Source of the DNA: Bacillota bacterium
GTDB lineage: Bacteria > Bacillota > Clostridia > DSM-8532
Direction of reading: 5' to 3'
Length of the DNA: 40,616 nt
NCBI GenBank assembly: GCA_023459915.1
Contig: JAEWSN010000084.1
Coordinates: forward strand, 1-40,616
Shown: one piece after another, positions 24,848-32,215 of the stretch
Layout: every line of letters begins with the position of its first letter
Numbering within the stretch: position 1 is the stretch's first letter
The notes under the pieces: generated by a model
What the model was told of the DNA's origin: nothing
The model's database searches: none
What the model saw: only the letters and a program-made list of their open reading frames with translations
Translations under genes and position numbers: made by a program

Positions 24848-25822
24848 TCAGTACACCTTGATGGCAAACACGGGACAGACAGCGGCACAATACCCGCACA
24901 GCACACACCGTTCGGGAATCGGCACGGCCCGGCCGCCTTCGAGGACAAGCGCCCTTTGCGCGCAGCGATCCACACACAGGCCACAGCCCTCGCACCAGAA
25001 ATCCACATGCAGTGCCTTCTGACGGGTTGTTGCCGACACCGGCGCCGCGGGAATGGGTTTCCCCGACGCATGGGCTCCAAAAGCCGCCAGATTGGCGGTC
25101 AACTCGTCCACATGCTGCATGCCGACGGCAATCGCGTCGAGTTCCCCCATCGCGAGCGCAAAGGACAAACACGCCTGCCACCGGGAGAGCAGATTCCCTC
25201 CGCCAAACACCTTCATGCCATAGACGCCCTTGCCCGCCTCATGGGCGGCCCCGATGGCCGCGGTCATCTCCGCGGCGGTGCCGTCGCAGATCCCCAGCCC
25301 GGACAGGTTGATCAACGGATGGATGACATCGATTTCGGGCATGGACGCAGCCGCGCGCACCGCCGCCACATGGTGGGTGGAGATGCCGACCGCGCGCAAA
25401 AGACCTTCCCGCTTCATCTCGAGCAGTGCGTCGAGTGCCTCGCGATGGCCCCGCAGGGTGTGCTCGCTCTCCTGTTCGTGCAGCAGAAAAATATCGATCC
25501 GGTCCAGACCGGTTTCGCGCAGTGCCTTGTCAACACTCTGTTTGGCCCCGTCGGCGGAAAACGCGTAGGATTTGGTGGCGACGACGGGCGTGATGCCCGA
25601 CTGGCGGATGGAGGAACGAATATGGGCATAGGTCTCGTACAGCTCCGCGGTGTCAATAAAATTGACGCCCCTGCGATACGCCTCGGCAAGCAGGGCGCCG
25701 CCCGCCTCCGGGGACAGGTTCCGCTGCAGGGGGCCCATCACCAGTGTGCCGAAGCACAGACGGCTGACCATCAGACCGGTGTTGCCCAGCAGTCTCTGTT
25801 CCATGGCGCACCCGTTGTCCAT
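24848..25822 (-). CDS. aldo/keto reductase fused to a 4Fe-4S ferredoxin domain
   Basis: The N-terminal TIM barrel is an NADP-dependent aldo/keto reductase. Its catalytic tetrad is visible as Asp57, Tyr62 (FIDTAELY), Lys84 (ATKSY) and His115 (FLLHEQES). The C-terminal 60 residues hold two 4Fe-4S binding sets, CEGCGLCVDRC and CVLCGYCAAVC. The fusion suggests electrons reach the reductase through ferredoxin clusters. The substrate is unknown. Starts are close together: ATG at 25822 (AAGAGG 10 bases ahead), GTG at 25831 overlapping the ireB stop, and ATG at 25804. The gene follows ireB immediately, so it is probably co-transcribed with it. Confidence 0.88.
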   Translation of the reverse strand: MDNGCAMEQRLLGNTGLMVSRLCFGTLVMGPLQRNLSPEAGGALLAEAYRRGVNFIDTAELYETYAHIRSSIRQSGITPVVATKSYAFSADGAKQSVDKALRETGLDRIDIFLLHEQESEHTLRGHREALDALLEMKREGLLRAVGISTHHVAAVRAAASMPEIDVIHPLINLSGLGICDGTAAEMTAAIGAAHEAGKGVYGMKVFGGGNLLSRWQACLSFALAMGELDAIAVGMQHVDELTANLAAFGAHASGKPIPAAPVSATTRQKALHVDFWCEGCGLCVDRCAQRALVLEGGRAVPIPERCVLCGYCAAVCPVFAIKVY

Positions 25823-25827
25823 GGCTG

Positions 25828-26106
25828 TCACGCCTCTTCCGACGGGTCCGCGACATCCGTGAGTCCGCCCAGATAGTACTTGACGAGCTCCTCGAGCAGT
25901 TCATCGCGCTCCAGCTTCCGGATGATGCCGCGGGCGCCGTTGTGGCTGGTGATGTAGGTGGGATCGCCGGACATGATGTAGCCGACGATTTGACTGATGG
26001 GATTGTAGCCCTTCTCCTTCAGCGCGGCATAGACCGTCCTGAGAATCTCGCGGGCCTGGTTCTCGTTTTCCTTGTCATACCGGAACATCATTGTTTCGCC
26101 ACTCAT
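25828..26106 (-). CDS. ireB: IreB family regulatory phosphoprotein
   Basis: The 92-residue protein (UPF0297 family) is the small cytoplasmic substrate of the IreK/PrkC-type kinase in Enterococcus, where it acts in cell-envelope stress and cephalosporin resistance. It shows FRYDKENENQAREILRTVY, GYNPISQIVGYIMSGDPTYI and TSHNGARGIIRKLERDEL, a near full family match. Thr5 lies in the N-terminal region where the known phosphosites occur. The ATG at 26106 has AGAGG at 6 bases. It usually neighbours ruvX and a DUF1292 gene, but here it sits between mtaB and the aldo/keto reductase. Confidence 0.93.
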   Translation of the reverse strand: MSGETMMFRYDKENENQAREILRTVYAALKEKGYNPISQIVGYIMSGDPTYITSHNGARGIIRKLERDELLEELVKYYLGGLTDVADPSEEA

Positions 26107-26170
26107 GTCGCACCTCTTCCCCAGCCTGAAGTTGCCTGTGTCCGCTTCGGGGGCATCCGCACCCATCCCC

Positions 26171-26200
26171 ATCTTACCGCATCGGGAACCCCGATGGCAA
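26171..26200 (-). promoter_or_regulatory. possible promoter of ireB
   Basis: TTGCCA (26195-26200) and TAAGAT (26171-26176) have an 18-base spacer. The sequence lies in the 122-base gap between mtaB and ireB. Confidence 0.5.
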
Positions 26201-26228
26201 ACCGTTTCATCCCGAAAATCAGGTTCTG

Positions 26229-27665
26229 TCAGCACCCGGTGCGCGCCGGCGGGGAAACGGACACGCGCGTGTCGGCCGGGGATTCGGCAATCAGCAGATC
26301 CGCAGTCGCCTGACAGATGTGCACCGTCACGTACTGACCTGCAGCCAGTCCGTCGCCCGGCACCAGCACCGGCAGATAGCTGGCGGTAAAGCCCTCATGC
26401 CACGCCGGTTTTTCCGGATCCGGCCGCTCCAGCAGCACTTGCTCCCACTTGCCCACGCGGGCGGCCAGGTGTTCGGCCTTGAGCCTTTGGGACAGGTCTC
26501 CCATCCGTGCGGCCCGCGCCTCCTTCACCCGGTTCGGGATCTGGTCGGGAAACGTGGCCGCCGGTGTGCCGGGTCGCGGGGAATAGGGAAACACATGGAG
26601 CCAGGAGAACGCCGCCTGTTCACAAAAAGCCAGCGACGCCTCAAATTCGGCCTCCGTCTCTCCCGGAAACCCAACCATGACGTCCGTTGTGATGGACACG
26701 TCCGCGAAGCGTTCCCGGATATCCCGCAGCATCTTCGCAAAGCGCGCGGCGGCATATCGTCGGTTCATCCGCTGCAGCACCGCATCCGAGCCGCTTTGCA
26801 GGGAGATGTGAAAGTGCGGGCACAGTTTTTTGCTCTGCCGCAGCACGTCCAGAAAGGCCTCCGTCAGGGTGAACGGCTCCAGCGAACCAAGCCGGACGCG
26901 CCGGACGCCGGGCATGTCGTCGAGGGCGGCCAGCAGTTCCCGCAAGCCCAGGTTTGCCGCGCGATCCCGATAGGCCGCCAGGTGGATGCCGGTCAGGACA
27001 AATTCCGTGAAGCCTTTTCCCGCAAGCTGTTCCACCTCCGCCAATGTGTCGGCGACCGTCCGGCTCCGGACAGGGCCCCGCGCGTACGGGATGATGCAGT
27101 AGCTGCAAAACCGGTCGCAACCATCCTGCACCTTGACAAACGCGCGGGTTTGGCCGGTCCAGTCGGAAACGGGCAGCGCCTCGAACTCCCGAAGCAGCTC
27201 CCGGCCGGTCACCGCCACAAGGGGCCCGCCCAAACGGTCCCGTGCCTCGCGGAACGACGCGAGGAGGGCGGGGATCTCGTGCTTGCGGTCGTTGCCCAGG
27301 ACAATGTCCACCCCCTCAAGCGCGGACACCTCTTCCGTGGACACCTGTGCGTAACAGCCGGTGACGACGACGATGGCCGAGGGATTGTGCGCGCGCAGCC
27401 GGCGCACCATCTGGCGTGACTTCCTGGCGCCGGCCTGCGTGACCGTGCAGGTGTTGATGACGCAGACATCCGCCGGCTCCTCCGGCGCAACAATCCGCCA
27501 GCCCTGCTGTGACAGGAGGGATTTCATGCCTTCCGTCTCGGCGCTGTTGACCTTGCAGCCGAGCGTCACAAAACAGACCCGCCCGGCCTCCCGCGCAGCT
27601 GCCTCCACAGAGGCTGTCTGTGGCGACATGCCTGCCGCCGCTGTTTCCCGATAGTCAATTCGCAT
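26229..27665 (-). CDS. mtaB: tRNA t6A37 methylthiotransferase MtaB
   Basis: MtaB is a radical SAM enzyme that turns t6A37 into ms2t6A37 in ANN-reading tRNAs. The 478-residue product has an N-terminal methylthiotransferase domain with cluster cysteines C37 (LGCKVN), C73 (NTC) and C104 (VTGC). The radical SAM triad C183, C187, C190 is in GCDRFCSYC. A TRAM-type domain ends the protein. The ATG at 27665 has GGGGA at 10 bases. A TTG at 27710 or an ATG at 27629 are weaker choices. It is divergent from the HPr-like gene. Thr tRNA, a possible substrate class, is encoded nearby. Confidence 0.94.
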   Translation of the reverse strand: MRIDYRETAAAGMSPQTASVEAAAREAGRVCFVTLGCKVNSAETEGMKSLLSQQGWRIVAPEEPADVCVINTCTVTQAGARKSRQMVRRLRAHNPSAIVVVTGCYAQVSTEEVSALEGVDIVLGNDRKHEIPALLASFREARDRLGGPLVAVTGRELLREFEALPVSDWTGQTRAFVKVQDGCDRFCSYCIIPYARGPVRSRTVADTLAEVEQLAGKGFTEFVLTGIHLAAYRDRAANLGLRELLAALDDMPGVRRVRLGSLEPFTLTEAFLDVLRQSKKLCPHFHISLQSGSDAVLQRMNRRYAAARFAKMLRDIRERFADVSITTDVMVGFPGETEAEFEASLAFCEQAAFSWLHVFPYSPRPGTPAATFPDQIPNRVKEARAARMGDLSQRLKAEHLAARVGKWEQVLLERPDPEKPAWHEGFTASYLPVLVPGDGLAAGQYVTVHICQATADLLIAESPADTRVSVSPPARTGC

Positions 27666-27736
27666 ACATTCGGTCCCCAAAACCCTGTTTCGCACTGTGT
27701 TTTCTGCCAAATCCCACCATGCGGGACGCAGATTGA

Positions 27737-27765
27737 TTGACGTTTCCGAAATGTGGTATTAAGAT
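27737..27765 (+). promoter_or_regulatory. promoter of HPr-like gene
   Basis: TTGACG (27737-27742) and TAAGAT (27760-27765) have a 17-base spacer. The leader is about 45 bases, and an AAAGGCGG ribosome site precedes the ATG. Confidence 0.6.
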
Positions 27766-27816
27766 GATAGTGTTCATCCAATTTCCGCATCAAACGCAAG
27801 AAAGGCGGTATGATAC

Positions 27817-28047
27817 ATGAAAACCTTCAACATCATGCTCAAGTCCATCAATGACGTGAAAGATTTCGTCAACATCGTCAACAAGTACGATTTCGACGTC
27901 GATCTCACTTCCGGCCGCTACATCGTCGACGCAAAGTCGATCATGGGCATTTTCAGCCTGGACCTGAGCAAACCCATCAAGGTTGAGACCCACGCCGACA
28001 ACGCCGAGCCCTTCCTCTCTGAAATCAAGCCCTTTGTTGTTGACTGA
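27817..28047 (+). CDS. HPr-like protein lacking the active-site histidine
   Basis: The 76-residue product has the HPr fold pattern and keeps the regulatory serine region as AKSIMGIFSLDLSKP, with Ser41 aligned to Ser46 of HPr. The segment where HPr carries its phosphorylated His15 reads LKSINDVKDFVNIV, with no His. It therefore cannot carry phosphate in the PTS in the usual way. It may act as a regulatory partner, as Crh does. Close homologues of this form occur widely in Clostridia. It stands alone, between its own promoter and terminator. Confidence 0.9.
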   Translation: MKTFNIMLKSINDVKDFVNIVNKYDFDVDLTSGRYIVDAKSIMGIFSLDLSKPIKVETHADNAEPFLSEIKPFVVD

Positions 28048-28119
28048 GTCCACCTGCCTCCCCCGGCCGTGTGCAGTTCGGAAGTTCCGCTGCATCCTCC
28101 GGCCAACGCAAACATCAGA

Positions 28120-28145
28120 CCCGTTCCGGCAGGACGGGTTTTTTT
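28120..28145 (+). terminator. terminator of HPr-like gene
   Basis: The stem CCCGTtCC/GGaCGGG with a 3-base loop is followed by seven Ts, about 75 bases after the stop. Confidence 0.88.
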
Positions 28146-28251
28146 GTTGCCCGTATTCCCCGTGCCGTTTGTTGTGTTGTCCACCGCACCGTCCGCCATA
28201 CCATCCGGCCTGGCAACAGAAACCGGCAAAACAGTGCCATGTCCGCCCCTG

Positions 28252-28287
28252 TAAAAACAACCCCCCCGGAAAAACCTTCCGAGGGGG
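28252..28287 (-). terminator. terminator of tRNA-Thr
   Basis: On the minus strand CCCCCtCGGAA pairs with TTCCGgGGGGG across a short loop, followed by TTGTTTTTAC. It begins three bases after the tRNA 3' end. Confidence 0.8.
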
Positions 28288-28289
28288 AT

Positions 28290-28365
28290 TGGAGCCACTT
28301 GTGGGAATCGAACCCACCACCTATTCATTACGAATGAATTGCTCTACCGAATGAGCTAAAGTGGC
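28290..28365 (-). tRNA. tRNA-Thr (CGT)
   Basis: A 76-base cloverleaf includes an encoded CCA. The acceptor GCCACTT pairs with AAGTGGC, the D-arm is TAGCTCATTCGGTAGAGC, the T-loop is GTTCGATTC, and the discriminator is T. The anticodon loop is TTCGTAA with CGT at 28330-28332, which reads ACG codons. It has a consensus promoter upstream and its own terminator. Confidence 0.95.
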
Positions 28366-28393
28366 CCGCCATGCGGCTTAAAACCGCCATTTC

Positions 28394-28422
28394 ATTATAA
28401 GCGCGGGGTCCCCCATTGTCAA
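28394..28422 (-). promoter_or_regulatory. consensus promoter of tRNA-Thr
   Basis: A perfect TTGACA (28417-28422), a 17-base spacer and a perfect TATAAT (28394-28399) make this the strongest promoter match in the window. Confidence 0.88.
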
Positions 28423-28438
28423 GCCACTCGAGCCACCC

Positions 28439-28579
28439 GAGCCATGAAAAACCATGGCCGTTCGTACCGGGAGCATCACGGAGTGATGCGGCAGGTACGC
28501 AGAGGATACGGCCATGAGTTTTTCATGGCTCGCCTTTCCTCTTTCACATGGCCGTTCGTACCGGGAGCATCACGGAGTG
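28439..28579. repeat. complex palindromic repeat with duplicated arm
   Basis: GAGCCATGAAAAAC at 28439-28452 pairs with its complement at 28518-28531. Inside these, ATGGCCGT pairs with ACGGCCAT, GTACC with GGTAC, and GCATCAC with GTGATGC. Together they form an interrupted hairpin of about 34 bp over 93 bases. A 33-base segment of one arm (28453-28485) is repeated exactly at 28547-28579, ending one base short of the ftsZ stop codon. No coding potential or transposase is present. Confidence 0.9.
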
Positions 28580-28580
28580 C

Positions 28581-29753
28581 TTATCGGAATCCTTTTCTCT
28601 TGAGGAAGGTGGGAATCTCCGGTCCTTCCGGCTCATCCTCCACCACCAGCGGCTTGTGGGTCACATGCTTGCCCTCGCCGGCCGCCGAACGGCCAAACAG
28701 ACCCACGGACGCCGTCGCGTTGGCCGGCGCCGCAGCCGATTCCGACTCCCCGGACTTTGTCGCGGTGGGCGGCAAGGCCGGACGCCGCAAATCGAGTGCC
28801 TTGTCGAAGCCGGTTGCGATGACCGTGATGATCACCTCATCCACGAGGTTCTCATTGATGACCGCACCGAAAATGATGTTCGCTTCGGGATCCGCAGAGG
28901 CCTGAATCAGTTCGGCCGCGGCATGGACTTCCTGCATGCCCAAATCCGGTCCGCCGGTGATGTTGTAAAGCACACCCTTCGCCCCTTCGATGGACGTTTC
29001 GAGCAGTGGGCTCGCGATGGCCTGCCGCGCGGCGTCCTCGGCCTTGGTTTCACCGGTTCCGCGCCCCACGCCCATGTGCGCCAGACCGGTGTCGGTCATG
29101 ATGGTGCGGACATCCGCAAAGTCGAGATTGATGAGGCCGGGCACCGTGATGAGATCGGAAATGCCCTGCACGCCCTGCCGCAGGATGTCGTCCGCCAGGC
29201 TGAATGCCTTGACCAGCGGCATCTTCTTGTCCGCGATCTGCAGCAGACGCTCATTCGGAATGGTCACCAGCGTGTCCACGACATCGCGCAGCGCCTCGAC
29301 GCCCCGCTCGGCATAGGACATCCGCTTTTTCCCCTCGAAGAGGAACGGCTTGGTCACCACGCCCACGGTCAGGATGCCAAGCTCCTTCGCGATCTGCGCA
29401 ATCACCGGCGCGGCGCCGGTGCCGGTGCCACCGCCCATGCCGGCGGTGACGAAGACCATGTCGGCATCCTTGATGGCCATGGCAATCTCGTCCCGGCTCT
29501 CGTTGGCGGCCTTCTCCCCGATTTCCGGGTTGGCGCCCGCGCCGAGCCCCTTGGTGAGCTTGTCGCCGATCTGGATTTTCGTGGTGGCCTGGGAAATGTG
29601 CAATGCCTGCTTGTCTGTATTGACTGCGATAAAGTCGATGCCGCGCAGACCTTCCGCAATCATGCGGTTGACCGCGTTGTTTCCGCCTCCGCCGACCCCG
29701 ACGACCTTGATGCGTGCGTAGTTGGTTTCCATTCCATGATCAAATTCCAGCAC
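28581..29753 (-). CDS. ftsZ: cell division protein FtsZ
   Basis: FtsZ is the tubulin-like GTPase that forms the division ring. The 390-residue protein has the GTP-binding VGVGGGGNNAVNRM at 18-31, the tubulin signature GGGTGTG at 107-113 and the T7 catalytic loop region with NLDFADV. A disordered linker leads to the C-terminal peptide EIPTFLKRKGFR, which binds partner proteins. The start is a GTG at 29753, with AAGGGGG at about 7 bases. A promoter at 29864-29891 lies in the leader. Neither ftsA before it nor spoIIGA-sigE after it is present. The gene after the stop is a repeat element and then tRNA-Thr. Confidence 0.98.
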   Translation of the reverse strand: MLEFDHGMETNYARIKVVGVGGGGNNAVNRMIAEGLRGIDFIAVNTDKQALHISQATTKIQIGDKLTKGLGAGANPEIGEKAANESRDEIAMAIKDADMVFVTAGMGGGTGTGAAPVIAQIAKELGILTVGVVTKPFLFEGKKRMSYAERGVEALRDVVDTLVTIPNERLLQIADKKMPLVKAFSLADDILRQGVQGISDLITVPGLINLDFADVRTIMTDTGLAHMGVGRGTGETKAEDAARQAIASPLLETSIEGAKGVLYNITGGPDLGMQEVHAAAELIQASADPEANIIFGAVINENLVDEVIITVIATGFDKALDLRRPALPPTATKSGESESAAAPANATASVGLFGRSAAGEGKHVTHKPLVVEDEPEGPEIPTFLKRKGFR

Positions 29754-29863
29754 GTGTATTCCCCCTTTATGTTATCCTGCGTGACTTGCGGCGCATGCCG
29801 CTTCCGGTTGTTTGTTCCTCTTCGTCCGTTGAATCAAAACGGCGGTTCCCTTGTATCAGCATC

Positions 29864-29891
29864 ATTTTATCAGATTGACCCACAAATGCAA
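29864..29891 (-). promoter_or_regulatory. promoter of ftsZ
   Basis: TTGCAT (29886-29891) and TAAAAT (29864-29869) have a 16-base spacer. They lie in the 192-base gap between sbp and ftsZ, giving a leader of about 100 bases, so ftsZ can be expressed apart from the dcw operon. Confidence 0.55.
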
Positions 29892-29945
29892 CATATGGGA
29901 AATATTTTCTCCCATCCACCCACATCTTGGGGTGCCGGTGTTCGC

Positions 29946-30296
29946 TCACCGATGGTGTCTCGGATCCTCGTAGCGTTGGATCAGGTGCCGCCGCAAGGTG
30001 CCCAGATTGACAAATATCCGGTTGCCAAAGGCGAAGATGGCGGCCAGATACAGCTGGATGCCCAGCTTGTCCCCGATGAACGCCAGCAGCGCCGCCAGAA
30101 ATGAGTTTGCAAAAAAGCCGGAGAGAAAGACCTTGATGTCAAACCGCTTCTCCATGGACGCAACCACGCCGCCAAGCACTGAATCGAGCGCCGCAAGGAT
30201 GGCCACCGCCGCGTAGGTGGAGAGCTCCTGCGGAATCCGCAACGGAAGCAGCACCCCGATGATCAGTCCAAGAATCAGTCCCAGCAAAGGAATCAT
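29946..30296 (-). CDS. sbp: small basic family membrane protein (DUF1290)
   Basis: The 116-residue protein has three or four hydrophobic helices and matches the small basic protein that lies near ftsZ in Firmicutes (PLLGLILGLIIGVLLPLRIP, and FLSGFFANSFLAALLAFIGD). The function is unknown. Its fixed place beside division genes suggests a membrane role in division or septation. A strong ribosome site, GGAGGGGG, is about 4-6 bases before the ATG at 30296. It lies 45 bases after ftsQ. Confidence 0.9.
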   Translation of the reverse strand: MIPLLGLILGLIIGVLLPLRIPQELSTYAAVAILAALDSVLGGVVASMEKRFDIKVFLSGFFANSFLAALLAFIGDKLGIQLYLAAIFAFGNRIFVNLGTLRRHLIQRYEDPRHHR

Positions 30297-30341
30297 GTCA
30301 ACCCCCTCCGAGCCGGTGCCCCCACTGACGCGGCGCGCGGC

Positions 30342-31109
30342 TCAATCCGGAATGAACGAGGGGTCTTCCCCCCGTGTGAAATCAATCATGCCGCGCTCCT
30401 CCGGCCGGATGTGGCGGAAGAAGATCTCGCTGGCAAAATCGAGCATGTACTGCAAATCTCCCGTCGGATCCAGCCGGACCGTCACCCGTTCCTCCAGGGA
30501 AACCAGCACCCGGTCGTACGCGAGCACATCCACCCAGCGCACCGCGTCGGCAAGGCTCGGGCCGGAATCGGAATCCGCGTTGCGCAGGGCCGCGAGCACG
30601 CGCAGCCCCGTTTCCATACGTTCGGGCTCCTCCATGTCGGGCAGATACCCGTTCGCGTATCCGGAAAACAGAATCCCCCGCAGCTCCTTCACCGCGGGAT
30701 CCGGTGCTCCCTCCTGAAGCTGCAGCACCACGCCCTCCGCGTCCACCAGCAGGTATCCGCCAAGATACGGCAGCCTCGCGAACGGTTCGCGTTCCGTCAC
30801 CCGAATCCGAAGATCACGGGGCATCTGCCAGGTCACGATCGCCTCCGCGATCCAGGGCAACCGTTCCACGGAACGCCTGACATCATACAGCCGGGTCACC
30901 GGCCCCAGTCCCGGTTCCCACCGGACGGGAAGCAGCAGGTGATCCCCGGGGGCAATCCCCGCCGCGGCCACAATCTCCTCCACCGTGCTGCGTTCCTGTC
31001 CCGTGACATCCAGCCGCCGCATCGAAAACAGCGGCGACCAGACGACGAGCCAGACCATCAGCAGCAGCAGCAGGAACAACACCAGAAAACCCCGCCATGA
31101 TCGCCTCAC
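30342..31109 (-). CDS. ftsQ: FtsQ/DivIB-type cell division protein
   Basis: This bitopic membrane protein links FtsL and FtsB-like partners in the divisome. The 255-residue product has an N-terminal membrane helix (about 7-27) and a POTRA domain starting SMRRLDVTGQERSTVEEI. The beta domain follows with REPFARLPYLGGYLLVDAEG. The start is a GTG at 31109 overlapping the murG stop in a GTGA quadruplet, with GGGGGTGA upstream, so translation is probably coupled to murG. It has no long N-terminal cytoplasmic region as in Bacillus DivIB. Confidence 0.9.
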   Translation of the reverse strand: MRRSWRGFLVLFLLLLLMVWLVVWSPLFSMRRLDVTGQERSTVEEIVAAAGIAPGDHLLLPVRWEPGLGPVTRLYDVRRSVERLPWIAEAIVTWQMPRDLRIRVTEREPFARLPYLGGYLLVDAEGVVLQLQEGAPDPAVKELRGILFSGYANGYLPDMEEPERMETGLRVLAALRNADSDSGPSLADAVRWVDVLAYDRVLVSLEERVTVRLDPTGDLQYMLDFASEIFFRHIRPEERGMIDFTRGEDPSFIPD

Positions 31110-32215
31110 ACACGGTCACCCCCGGGCAGGAGCTGACTGACGAGGGTGTGGATGGCCTCCCCCGCGTCACGTCTGGCCAGACGGCCGGCAGCCGCGGACA
31201 TCCGCCTGCGCAGCGCGGCGTCTCCCACAAGCGTCCGAATCTGCCCCAGCAGAATGTCCCCGGACAAATGCTCCTCAAGCACCACCACCGCGGCTCCCCT
31301 GGATTCGAGGGAACGGGCGTTGTACTCCTGGTGGTTGTCCGCCACGTAGGGAGAGGGAACCAGAATGGACGGCACACCCAGCACGCACAGCTCACCCACG
31401 GTGATCGCGCCCGCCCGGCAAACCGCGACATCCGAAGCCGCCAGGAGCGTGTCCATCTCATGCAGGTAGGGAAGAACCTCCACGTCGGGCGGGAGGGCCC
31501 CGGCCAGTTCGGCCATGACCTTGTCGTAATGGCCCATCCCGGTGCCAAACACAAGCCGGAAGCCCAGTCCTTCCGGGTGTTCCCTGAGCATCTGCACCAT
31601 CACGCGGTTGAGCGTTGCGGATCCCAGGCTGCCGAAGAACGCCAGCACCAGCGGGCTTGCCTTTTCCAGCCCCTTCGCCGCCCGGGCTACCTCCCTTGTC
31701 GCGCGCAGCAGCTCCGGGCGGATGGGGCTGCCCGTCACATGAACCCTCGCCCGGCGCGACAGTCTGGGCACCGCGTCCTCAAAGGTCACCGCCACCCGGC
31801 TCACATGCGGCGCAAGCAGCCTGGTGGTGACGCCCGGCAACGCATTCGACTCGTGCAGCAGGGTTGGGATTTTCCGAAGGGCCGCCATCATCATCACCGG
31901 ACCGCAGACATATCCCCCGGTTCCGATGACCAGATCCGGCCGCCAGTCGCGCAGCAGACGGGATGCCTCAAAAAAGGACTTGACCAGCGCCGCCACCGTC
32001 TTGAGCGTGTCCAGCGACAGTTTCCGGCGAAAGCCGCGCACGGAAAGCTTCAGCAGCGGATAGCCCGCCTTGGGCACAAGCGTGTTCTCCAGTCCCCGCG
32101 CGGTTCCGACAAAACGGATGTCGGCTTGCGGATCTTTTTCGGTGATCATGCGCGCAATGGCAAGGCCCGGATTGATGTGTCCGCCGGTACCGGCCGCCGC
32201 TATGAGATACTTCAT
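31106..32215 (-). CDS. murG: UDP-GlcNAc--lipid I GlcNAc transferase MurG
   Basis: MurG adds GlcNAc to lipid I to give lipid II on the inner face of the membrane. The 369-residue GT-B protein starts with IAAAGTGGHINPGLAIA, the glycine loop that binds the substrate. It also carries GTGGYVCGP, HESNALPG and the donor-binding AVCRAGAITVGEL. The ATG at 32215 overlaps the ftsW stop by 4 bases, with AGAGGA at 7 bases. The usual murB or murC neighbours are absent. Confidence 0.97.
   Translation of the reverse strand: MKYLIAAAGTGGHINPGLAIARMITEKDPQADIRFVGTARGLENTLVPKAGYPLLKLSVRGFRRKLSLDTLKTVAALVKSFFEASRLLRDWRPDLVIGTGGYVCGPVMMMAALRKIPTLLHESNALPGVTTRLLAPHVSRVAVTFEDAVPRLSRRARVHVTGSPIRPELLRATREVARAAKGLEKASPLVLAFFGSLGSATLNRVMVQMLREHPEGLGFRLVFGTGMGHYDKVMAELAGALPPDVEVLPYLHEMDTLLAASDVAVCRAGAITVGELCVLGVPSILVPSPYVADNHQEYNARSLESRGAAVVVLEEHLSGDILLGQIRTLVGDAALRRRMSAAAGRLARRDAGEAIHTLVSQLLPGGDRV

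Noticed and set aside
28048..28290. Small plus-strand protein after the HPr-like gene
   Set aside because: Open frames here run through the terminator and into the antisense of tRNA-Thr, and no ribosome site or conserved residues are seen.
29767..29949. A 60-codon minus-strand reading frame that overlaps the sbp stop by GTGA and precedes ftsZ
   Set aside because: It has no recognisable domain, its composition does not resemble its neighbours, and the likely ftsZ promoter lies within it. I treat the region as the ftsZ leader.
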